NCBI GenBank assembly: GCA_947374315.1
Contig: CANCBK010000054.1
Location: 1-11,748, forward strand
From: Burkholderiaceae bacterium
GTDB taxonomy: Bacteria > Pseudomonadota > Gammaproteobacteria > Burkholderiales > Burkholderiaceae
DNA length: 11,748 nucleotides
Reading direction: 5' to 3'
Below the pieces are notes generated by a model. That model saw nothing but the letters and a program-made list of their open reading frames with translations. It did not search any database and was not told the DNA's origin. Each line of letters starts with the position of its first letter. Position 1 is the first letter of the stretch. Positions 6,518-11,748 of this stretch are shown here, piece after piece. Both the position numbers and the translations under genes were made by a program.

Positions 6518-7429
6518 ATGAAAGTCAATTCTGAAGGGGTGTCCTCGTCGAGGGTGTATTTGCCAGCTGGGCAGAGCCATGCTTGTTTGCTGGACTTCTT
6601 TATTGCTAATTTCCCGCATATTGACCAAGGTGAGTGGGAAGCTCGTTTTGAAGAAGGTTTGGTAATGACTGCGGACGGAGTTCCAGTCCAGGCTAATGAT
6701 ACTTATCTTCCGAATACGCATTTGTTGTATTTCAGGCGCTTGGCTCGAGAGCCAGAAATTCCTTTCGAGGAAGTCATCCTATTTCAGGATGAGCATATTT
6801 TGGTTGCTGATAAACCCCATTTTTTACCGGTTACACCAAGCGGTCTTTATCTGCACCAAACCCTCCTGAATCGTTTGAAGAAAAAGACAGGTATTCAAGA
6901 TCTGAGTCCAATTCATCGGATTGATCGAGACACTGCTGGCTTAGTTATTTTTTCAGTGAATCCGAAAGAGCGAGCGCAATATCAAAATCTGTTCAGAGAT
7001 CGTGTAGTCAAAAAAGTCTATGAAGCTATCGCACCGTATTCAGAAGAGCTCATTAATAAATTGCCGATGACTTATCAAAGCAGGTTAGAGGAGTCCGAAC
7101 ACTTTCTGCAGATGCAAGAGGTGGAAGGCGAGCCTAATGCTGATACCTTGATTGAGTTACTTGAAGCATCTAAACCCTGGGCTAGATACCGCCTAACCCC
7201 TGGCAGTGGAAAGAAGCACCAATTACGTTGCCATCTCAATAGTCTGGGAATACCTATTCGCCATGACCAGATCTATCCCATCCTGACCCCTTATCAGGAA
7301 TACGATTTGGACTTCTCTAAGCCCTTACAGTTGTTAGCTAGGGAAGTTGCATTTCTAGATCCCGTTACCGGTAATGCACGTCATTTTATTAGCAATCAAG
7401 TATTAAGTATTTTTTCATTGCCCAGTTGA
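6518..7429 (+). CDS. RluA-family RNA pseudouridine synthase
   Basis: The 303-residue cytoplasmic enzyme isomerises uridine to pseudouridine in rRNA or tRNA. The catalytic motif HRIDRDTAGLVIF (133-145) matches HRLDxxTSGL of the RluA family, with Asp136 as the expected nucleophile. DEHILVADKPHFLPV around 90-104 is the conserved strand before it, and RYRLTPGSGKKHQLRCHLNS around 224-243 matches the family's late motif (LxTGRxHQIRxHL-like). The N-terminal region (about 25-75, EWEARFEEGLVMTADGVPV) resembles a degenerate S4 domain. It looks like the group often annotated only as RluA-like, so the RNA target is unknown. No clear Shine-Dalgarno precedes the ATG. GATAAT at 6503-6508 could be a -10 box, which would give a very short leader, but a -35 is not evident. 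Confidence 0.92.
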   Translation: MKVNSEGVSSSRVYLPAGQSHACLLDFFIANFPHIDQGEWEARFEEGLVMTADGVPVQANDTYLPNTHLLYFRRLAREPEIPFEEVILFQDEHILVADKPHFLPVTPSGLYLHQTLLNRLKKKTGIQDLSPIHRIDRDTAGLVIFSVNPKERAQYQNLFRDRVVKKVYEAIAPYSEELINKLPMTYQSRLEESEHFLQMQEVEGEPNADTLIELLEASKPWARYRLTPGSGKKHQLRCHLNSLGIPIRHDQIYPILTPYQEYDLDFSKPLQLLAREVAFLDPVTGNARHFISNQVLSIFSLPS

Positions 7430-7508
7430 TAAAAAATTCTACCTATACGTCGAAGATTTCTATACAGTGGACGAATGATGTAAATCACCATTTCATAGGA
7501 AAGTGAAT

Positions 7509-7757
7509 ATGAGTAAAGAAATTTTAGGGGCAGATGGCCTTCCGGGACATGACTATTTCTTGGATGCCGTTAATCACATTGATGAGGCTGTAGCAAATAA
7601 TACGATTGCTGCAAGCGCAGCTAAAGGCCTGGTCTTTAGCTTGGTGGAAACTTTGGGTGCTATGGTGGGTGACCCCGATTTGCCGAGTCACCTGAAGTCC
7701 GGCTACATGGGTGCCTTGGATCTTGCGGTGGAATTAGAGGCAAAGCTCGCAAAGTAA
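7509..7757 (+). CDS. Small protein of unknown function
   Basis: The 82-residue product begins MSKEILGADGLPGHDYFLDA and is mostly helical, soluble and mildly acidic, ending LAVELEAKLAK. I do not recognise a family. It has no signal peptide, membrane segment or cysteine. The start is chosen at ATG 7509 because AGGAA (7497-7501) sits 7 bases upstream; the in-frame GTG at 7503 is too close to that site. The good ribosome binding site, alanine-rich helical composition and the terminator 24 bases after the stop make it a convincing gene. It lies 79 bases after the pseudouridine synthase and could be transcribed with it or alone. Confidence 0.8.
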   Translation: MSKEILGADGLPGHDYFLDAVNHIDEAVANNTIAASAAKGLVFSLVETLGAMVGDPDLPSHLKSGYMGALDLAVELEAKLAK

Positions 7758-7780
7758 CTAAGTTGCGAAAGTGACGTTAG

Positions 7781-7804
7781 TAAGGGCAGCTTCGGTTGCC
7801 CTTA
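7781..7804 (+). terminator. UUCG-loop hairpin, probable terminator of the 82-residue gene
   Basis: TAAGGGCAGC (7781-7790) and GTTGCCCTTA (7795-7804) pair over 10 bp with one wobble, closing a C(UUCG)G tetraloop that is exceptionally stable in RNA. The tail (TCCATTT) is only moderately T-rich. It ends 41 bases before the dusA ATG, so it separates the two transcripts or lies in the dusA leader. Confidence 0.7.
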
Positions 7805-7845
7805 TCCATTTAAAATGTCATGCATATCAACCTATATTGAAGTTT

Positions 7846-8928
7846 ATGAGCAAGCCCCCAAAGAAACGTTTAGCAGTCGCGCCCATGATGGAGTGGACAG
7901 ACCGTCACTGTCGCTCTTTTCATCGCACACTTACTAAAGGAGCGGTTCTTTATACCGAGATGGTCACTACCGGCGCGCTTATTCATGGTGATGTACCTCG
8001 TCATTTGGATTATTCGCAAGATCAGCATCCAGTCGTTCTTCAACTGGGTGGTTCTGAGCCATCCGATTTAGCTAAGGCTGCTGAATTAGCCCAGCAGTGG
8101 GGCTATGACGAGATTGATCTCAATTGCGGCTGTCCATCTGAGCGTGTTCAGCGAGGAGCATTTGGCGCTTGTTTAATGGCAGAACCAAAACTGGTTGCAG
8201 ATTGCGTCAAAGCAATGAAGGTGGCTGTTGACACTCCGATTACCGTAAAGCATCGACTTGGTTTGGATTCGATGGATGCCGCCAATTCTGAAGCGGATTA
8301 TCAATTTGCTCTCAACTTTATTCTTGCTGTAGCTGATGCTGGTGCTAGTCAGGTGACCATTCACGCACGTAATGCCGTTCTCAAAGGTTTATCTCCGAAA
8401 GAAAATCGCAGCAAACCACCTCTACGTTATGAGGTGGCAGCTAAGCTTCGTCTAGATGCCCAGAAGCAATTTCCGAATCTAAAAGTATTGCTGAATGGCG
8501 GACTAGAAACCAATGACCAAATTGCTGGTCATTGGGATGACTTTGATGGCTTTATGGTGGGTAGGGCGGCATACCATTTTCCGGCATTGCTCTTAGGCTG
8601 GGATGACATGATCAATACGGATGGAGATGCCGCTGGATATCTATTTAGTGAGACTGAATGGCATCGCATTCAAATTGCATTGGTGAAACAGGTACAGGCT
8701 TGGTTTGATGAATGTCAGGCCAAAGGCAAACCTTTTTATATTGGCGCCTTTACAAGGCATATTTTGGGATTGGCTCATGGCAGGGCGGGCTCACGTTATT
8801 GGCGTCAACGCCTTTCAGATCATCACGCTCTGGCTAAGGTTCAAAGTAAAGCTGCTATTTTGGATTTCTTTATTGATGCGAGCTTGTGCCTTGGGGATTG
8901 GGCTGCCTTTGAGTTCGAAAGCGTCTAA
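7846..8928 (+). CDS. dusA: tRNA-dihydrouridine(20/20a) synthase DusA
   Basis: The 360-residue FMN enzyme reduces uridine to dihydrouridine at positions 20 and 20a of tRNA, using NADPH. The TIM-barrel start RLAVAPMMEWTDRHCRSF (8-25) is the flavin-binding opening of Dus proteins. The catalytic cysteine is Cys96 in NCGCPSERVQRGAFGACLM (93-111). HARNAVLKGLSPKENR (173-188) is a DusA-specific motif, and NGG (217-219) with GRA (239-241) bind the flavin phosphate. The ATG at 7846 gives the family start (KRLAVAPMM); upstream in-frame extension to a GTG at 7771 would run through the terminator hairpin and is rejected. Only 63 bases separate its stop from a tRNA-His gene whose D-loop has U at the position this enzyme modifies. 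A helical RNA-binding domain forms the C-terminal part. Confidence 0.96.
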   Translation: MSKPPKKRLAVAPMMEWTDRHCRSFHRTLTKGAVLYTEMVTTGALIHGDVPRHLDYSQDQHPVVLQLGGSEPSDLAKAAELAQQWGYDEIDLNCGCPSERVQRGAFGACLMAEPKLVADCVKAMKVAVDTPITVKHRLGLDSMDAANSEADYQFALNFILAVADAGASQVTIHARNAVLKGLSPKENRSKPPLRYEVAAKLRLDAQKQFPNLKVLLNGGLETNDQIAGHWDDFDGFMVGRAAYHFPALLLGWDDMINTDGDAAGYLFSETEWHRIQIALVKQVQAWFDECQAKGKPFYIGAFTRHILGLAHGRAGSRYWRQRLSDHHALAKVQSKAAILDFFIDASLCLGDWAAFEFESV

Positions 8929-8948
8929 ACGCACAATCTAAGCCATTT

Positions 8949-8978
8949 TTGACAGGGTTTTGGCTCAAAAGCTATAAT
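8949..8978 (+). promoter_or_regulatory. Consensus sigma-70 promoter of tRNA-His
   Basis: TTGACA (8949-8954) and TATAAT (8973-8978) are both perfect consensus boxes, 18 bases apart. The expected start is near 8985, a few bases before the mature tRNA end at 8992. This is the strongest promoter seen in the window, as expected for a stable RNA gene. Confidence 0.9.
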
Positions 8979-8991
8979 CTATGTCTTCAGT

Positions 8992-9068
8992 GGCGGACGT
9001 AGCTCAGTTGGTAGAGTCCCAGATTGTGATTCTGGTTGTCGCGGGTTCGAGCCCCGTCGTTCGCCCCA
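8992..9068 (+). tRNA. tRNA-His (anticodon GTG)
   Basis: A complete cloverleaf can be drawn. The acceptor GCGGACG (8993-8999) pairs with CGTTCGC (9058-9064), with one G-U. The D-arm starts GCTCAGTTGG. The anticodon stem CCAGA/TCTGG encloses the loop TTGTGAT with anticodon GTG. The T-arm contains GGTTCGA. The histidine-specific extra G at position -1 (8992) faces C73 (9065), and CCA is encoded at 9066-9068. It charges histidine for CAC and CAU codons. Confidence 0.97.
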
Positions 9069-9072
9069 CCGA

Positions 9073-9084
9073 ATACTGCAGTAT
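9073..9084. repeat. 12-bp perfect palindrome just after tRNA-His
   Basis: ATACTGCAGTAT (9073-9084) is self-complementary and lies 4 bases past the tRNA CCA end, before the terminator. It may simply be trailer sequence involved in 3' processing. No matching copy of the tRNA end was seen elsewhere in the window. Confidence 0.45.
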
Positions 9085-9087
9085 CCT

Positions 9088-9118
9088 AAAGCTCCCTTTG
9101 TGGGGCTTTTTTATTTTC
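9088..9118 (+). terminator. Intrinsic terminator of tRNA-His
   Basis: AAAGCTCC (9088-9095) pairs with GGGGCTTT (9102-9109) with one wobble around a 6-base loop. The T-rich tract TTTTATTTT follows. Confidence 0.9.
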
Positions 9119-9130
9119 TAGATTTCATCC

Positions 9131-9901
9131 ATGAAAAAATTCGACTTTCTTACTATTCTCTTTGGCTTGTTGCTCTCCGTTATTGCGCTGTATTTCATGT
9201 TGCGACCATCTACTGCGACAAGCGCCCCTGCATCAACCATTCCCGTTATAAAAGTCGGCACTGTGTCTTGGGATCAAACCGAGATGACGATTGCCGATGT
9301 CATAACATTTGCTGATGCCACTGGCTTTGTAAGTCAGGCAGAGAAAAACGGCGGCGGACTTTCTTATGAAGCAGGCTTTGTGAAGAAACCCGGTTGGACT
9401 TGGAAAGCGCCTTATGGTGTTCCTGCAAAAGCAAGTGAGCCTGCGGTGCATCTGAATCAAGCTGAAGCGGTATCTGTTTGTCGCTTCTACGGCAAACGAT
9501 TACCTACTGAAGCTGAGTGGACATCTGCAGCTTTTCTTGAGCAAAGAGAAGCTCCTCCAGTCGGCTTCACCAAAGGTCAGCGTTATCCATTTCCTGGCGG
9601 AGCTACTCCAGAGGTCTCGCATTGCTTAAGCGGATGTGGTGACTATAAGGGTGTGGCGCCAGCGGGCGCATTAAACCGCGGTACTGGACATGTGCCCACA
9701 GGCACTACCAAGCCAGGCGTCAATGGCTTATTAGATATGGGTGGCAACGTTTGGGAGTGGACGGCTACTGAGCGCAATGGCGGCTTCATTACCCGCGGTG
9801 CCTCCTGGTGGTACGGACCAGAAAGACAAAAGGAGTCCGATGTGGAGTCTAAGCCGGCTGATATTGGGGTGGTTTATATAGGCTTTCGCTGCGTGAGCTG
9901 A
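9131..9901 (+). CDS. Membrane-anchored FGE-sulfatase (SUMF1-fold) domain protein
   Basis: The 256-residue protein has an N-terminal hydrophobic segment (about 6-24, FLTILFGLLLSVIALYFML) acting as a signal anchor, so the rest should face the periplasm. The domain shows the SUMF1/FGE signatures CRFYGKRLPTEAEWTSAA (117-134), GLLDMGGNVWEWT (199-211), TRGASWW (221-227) and the end YIGFRCVS (249-256). Formylglycine-generating enzymes convert a sulfatase cysteine to formylglycine; other members of the fold have unrelated roles (EgtB, PvdO, NirV-like). Here the redox/copper cysteine pair expected after the RGGS motif is missing (GASWWYGPERQ), so sulfatase activation is unlikely. A CLSGC pair (Cys165, Cys169) lies in an unusual loop. 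No sulfatase gene is nearby. The ATG gives a good anchor but has no clear Shine-Dalgarno. Function unknown. Confidence 0.85.
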   Translation: MKKFDFLTILFGLLLSVIALYFMLRPSTATSAPASTIPVIKVGTVSWDQTEMTIADVITFADATGFVSQAEKNGGGLSYEAGFVKKPGWTWKAPYGVPAKASEPAVHLNQAEAVSVCRFYGKRLPTEAEWTSAAFLEQREAPPVGFTKGQRYPFPGGATPEVSHCLSGCGDYKGVAPAGALNRGTGHVPTGTTKPGVNGLLDMGGNVWEWTATERNGGFITRGASWWYGPERQKESDVESKPADIGVVYIGFRCVS

Positions 9902-9920
9902 TCCCATGAAACAATAGGGG

Positions 9921-11246
9921 ATGACCAATTCCGTAGTCGATCCATCCGCCATTGAAATTACTCCTGAATACCAGGACGTAATCGACGCCATTGAGCGTCA
10001 CGACCCTTATATTTTTGTGAGCGGTAAGGCGGGCACTGGCAAGACAACCTTAATTGGTTACCTGCGAGAGAACATTCTCGGCAATGTAGTGGTAGTGGCG
10101 CCAACTGGTGTGGCTGCACTTCAAGTGAAGGGTGTCACGATTCATTCTTTCTTTCGCTTACCGCCACGCTTGATATTCCCAGAAGAGGATATCAAGCCCT
10201 TAAAAGACAAGCGTCTTTATAAAGATATCCGCCTACTCATCATTGATGAGATCTCCATGGTGAGAGCAGATGTAGTCGATGCGATGGATTTATTCCTGCG
10301 CGCCAATGGCCCGCACAAGAGCCAGCCCTTTGGTGGCATTCAGGTGATGTTTGTGGGGGACTTATTCCAGTTGCCTCCCGTGGTTTCCAATGCTGATATG
10401 CAAGTGCTCGCTGAGCGCGGATACGAAGGACCATACTTCTTCTGTTCCATGGCCTTGCATCGTAAAGATGTGACCATGGTGGAGTTATCCAAGATTTTCC
10501 GCCAAAAAGATGCGCACTTTGCAGGCCTACTCAATCAAATCCGCATTAATCAAGATATTGATGAAGAGCTTGATACCTTAAATGCTGTTTGTTATGAAAC
10601 CAAAAAAGAGGCTGACGAACAAACCATTACCTTAACCACAACTAATGCGCGCGCAGATCAAATTAATGGCGCGGGCCTACGAGCATTAACTACTGATGCC
10701 AAGGTCTACACCGGCAATAGCACTGGTAAGTTCAATGTAGATGATCGTAATTTGCCGTCGCCTAATCATTTAACCCTGAAGGTTGGCGCTAAGGTGATGT
10801 TTACGGCAACCGATAGCAACTTTCCTAAGCGTTGGGTGAATGGCACCATCGGGGTAGTGCGTGAGTTGCTACCCAATACGGTAAAGGTGATGGTACAGAA
10901 TGGCCCTTACTCAAATACAGTTGAAGTCAAAGGTCATCAGTGGGAATCTTATCGTTATGACCACGATATGATGTCCGGCAAGATTTCACCCAACATCATT
11001 GGTACCTTCGTGCAGATCCCTTTAATGCTAGCTTGGGCGGTAACTATTCATAAGAGTCAGGGCAAGACCCTCGATAAGATCAAAGTCGATTTATCTTCAG
11101 GAGCATTTGCTTCGGGGCAGGTCTATGTGGCCCTGAGTCGCTGCACCTCGATTGAAGGTATCACCCTAGAGCGCCCAATCCAACCCAAGGATGTGAGCTG
11201 CGACCAAGAGGTGAAGCGCTTCTATCTGAACTGTTTACCTAGTTAA
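9921..11246 (+). CDS. Pif1/RecD-like superfamily 1 DNA helicase
   Basis: The 441-residue ATPase has Walker A GKAGTGKT (35-42), motif Ia-like APTGVAALQVKGVTIHSFF, Walker B LLIIDEIS (Asp109, Glu110), motif III GDLFQLPPV (146-154), and C-terminal motifs V/VI TIHKSQGKT (375-383) and VYVALSRC (401-408). This order and HSFF/LPPV wording are typical of the Pif1-like group of SF1B helicases (5'-3' translocases), which act on forks, G-quadruplexes or recombination intermediates. It is compact and has no obvious extra domain. The ATG at 9921 is forced because an in-frame TAG (9915-9917) precedes it. The only Shine-Dalgarno-like run, AGGGG (9916-9920), abuts the start codon, which is unusually close. 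It follows the FGE-domain gene by 19 bases and is probably co-transcribed with it, though no functional link is evident. Confidence 0.92.
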   Translation: MTNSVVDPSAIEITPEYQDVIDAIERHDPYIFVSGKAGTGKTTLIGYLRENILGNVVVVAPTGVAALQVKGVTIHSFFRLPPRLIFPEEDIKPLKDKRLYKDIRLLIIDEISMVRADVVDAMDLFLRANGPHKSQPFGGIQVMFVGDLFQLPPVVSNADMQVLAERGYEGPYFFCSMALHRKDVTMVELSKIFRQKDAHFAGLLNQIRINQDIDEELDTLNAVCYETKKEADEQTITLTTTNARADQINGAGLRALTTDAKVYTGNSTGKFNVDDRNLPSPNHLTLKVGAKVMFTATDSNFPKRWVNGTIGVVRELLPNTVKVMVQNGPYSNTVEVKGHQWESYRYDHDMMSGKISPNIIGTFVQIPLMLAWAVTIHKSQGKTLDKIKVDLSSGAFASGQVYVALSRCTSIEGITLERPIQPKDVSCDQEVKRFYLNCLPS

Positions 11247-11325
11247 ACTGTTTTTGCCATTTTCTTGCGGAGAAATTCCAAAAGTGATTAGATTCATTAA
11301 CCCATAATTTAAAGAGTGGAATTAA

Positions 11326-11342
11326 ACTCAAAAAGATTGAGT
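11326..11342. repeat. Small hairpin in the non-coding stretch after the helicase gene
   Basis: ACTCAA (11326-11331) and TTGAGT (11337-11342) are inverted arms around AAAGA. TTGAGT occurs again at 11379-11384. The 141 bases from 11247 to 11387 hold nothing else that I can support; no T-tract follows the hairpin, so it is not a clear terminator. Confidence 0.3.
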
Positions 11343-11387
11343 GGTACCCTCCGTTAGAATTTCTCATATTCCTACCTATTGAGTTAT

Positions 11388-11579
11388 ATGAAAAAAGATC
11401 TTGGTAAAAATAACGGGCGTCCTGGTACGACGTGCAGCGCTCCGAAACTGTTGCATCAGGAAAAGAGGATGCTTAGAGCCGATTGGAGCGAAAGTTCAAA
11501 AGCCATCGCCAAGGATGGCGACGATCATTTGATTCTTGGTGAATTTTCGAATCTAGAGGATGAAAATTTAGAGTGGTGA
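11388..11579 (+). CDS. Small acidic protein with a MazE-like C-terminal tail (uncertain)
   Basis: Read from ATG 11388 the product is 63 residues. The C-terminal part, ADWSESSKAIAKDGDD and then GEFSNLEDENLEW (31-63), is acidic and ends in tryptophan. It resembles toxin-binding tails of AbrB/MazE-type antitoxins (for example the E. coli MazE ending DWGEPKDKEVW). No AbrB DNA-binding domain precedes it in any forward frame and no MazF/PemK toxin is nearby. The start is uncertain: ATG 11388 has no Shine-Dalgarno, whereas an internal ATG at 11469 (residue 28) has AGGA 7 bases upstream and would give only 36 residues. Its stop lies 4 bases from the convergent ggt stop. It may be a free antitoxin tail, a decayed antitoxin gene or an unrelated small protein. 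Confidence 0.5.
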   Translation: MKKDLGKNNGRPGTTCSAPKLLHQEKRMLRADWSESSKAIAKDGDDHLILGEFSNLEDENLEW

Positions 11580-11583
11580 GTTT

Positions 11584-11748
11584 TTAGAAGCCCGCTGCCA
11601 ACCCATCGCGGCGATGATCACTACCAGCAATATACGCAGCGCCTGTATCTTCTCCTAATAGCGCAATAGCTTGAGCGCTTCCAAAATCCAAACTGTTGGC
11701 TGGCATCACAGTCACTTCATGACCCATGGCTTTTAGTCCTTCAACTAC
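11584..11748 (-). CDS. ggt: Gamma-glutamyltransferase, C-terminal end only (partial)
   Basis: The minus strand from the right edge reads VVEGLKAMGHEVTVMPANSL, then FGSAQAIALL, and ends AGSDHRRDGLAAGF before TAA (11586-11584). This is the end of the gamma-glutamyltranspeptidase small subunit, where family members end with a GASDPRRDGAAVGY-like motif. The enzyme cleaves glutathione and gamma-glutamyl peptides, normally in the periplasm. Only the last 54 residues are present; the catalytic threonine and signal peptide lie outside. It converges with the small gene at 11388-11579. Confidence 0.88.
   Translation of the reverse strand, partial: VVEGLKAMGHEVTVMPANSLDFGSAQAIALLGEDTGAAYIAGSDHRRDGLAAGF

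Noticed and set aside
7771..7845. GTG start giving dusA a 25-residue N-terminal extension
   Set aside because: The extension would translate through the UUCG terminator hairpin and precedes the family's normal start (KRLAVAPMM); ATG 7846 fits better.
8705..8941. 78-codon plus-strand frame inside the end of dusA
   Set aside because: It lies almost wholly within the well-supported DusA C-terminus and shows no known motif.
9100..9315. 71-codon plus-strand frame starting in the tRNA-His terminator
   Set aside because: It overlaps the FGE-domain gene in another frame, begins within the terminator and has an unlikely composition.
1..11748. Search for CRISPR arrays, insertion sequences, integrases or long direct repeats
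   Set aside because: None was seen by eye; the repeats noticed are short local inverted repeats.

Overview
The window looks like chromosomal DNA of a freshwater-type betaproteobacterium of the Burkholderiaceae, most likely Polynucleobacter or a close relative. This is inferred from moderate base composition, tight gene packing and protein sequence character (TypA tail, Tex, DusA, Acr3/ArsC/ArsR). No 16S or other definitive marker is present, so the genus is a judgement rather than an observation.

Layout, left to right. (1) 1-140: the last codons of typA (bipA) and its intrinsic terminator. (2) 184-2547: tex, a nucleic-acid-binding transcription accessory protein with a C-terminal S1 domain. 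(3) 2556-2865: a short gene for a Phd/YefM-type antitoxin-like protein with no toxin gene beside it. Its candidate promoter carries a perfect hairpin palindrome between the -35 and -10 boxes. (4) 2888-4767: a compact arsenic-resistance operon, arsR-arsC-acr3. A perfect inverted repeat encloses a consensus TATAAT and runs into the arsR start codon. (5) 4775-6403, minus strand: a TSUP (TauE/SafE) membrane exporter, a single-domain universal stress protein, and a small one-helix membrane protein that converges on acr3. (6) 6518-7757, plus strand: an RluA-family pseudouridine synthase and an 82-residue protein of unknown function. (7) 7846-9118: dusA, then a tRNA-His gene with its own consensus promoter and a terminator. 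(8) 9131-11246: a membrane-anchored FGE-sulfatase (SUMF1-fold) domain protein and a Pif1/RecD-like helicase. (9) 11388-11579: a small acidic protein with a MazE-like tail. It converges on the 3' end of a gamma-glutamyltransferase gene that runs off the right edge on the minus strand.

Functionally, ArsC reduces arsenate to arsenite, Acr3 exports arsenite, and ArsR derepresses the operon when arsenite binds. Two tRNA/rRNA modification enzymes (an RluA-type pseudouridine synthase and DusA) lie close to a tRNA gene. Most other genes are housekeeping or general stress genes. No insertion sequence, integrase, CRISPR array or phage gene was seen, and no gap between genes exceeds 300 bases. I did not find a clear new multi-gene system. 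The most unusual elements are the orphan antitoxin-like gene with its promoter palindrome, the arsR operator that doubles as core promoter and start-codon region, the FGE-domain protein lacking the canonical cysteine pair, and the short MazE-tail-like ORF.
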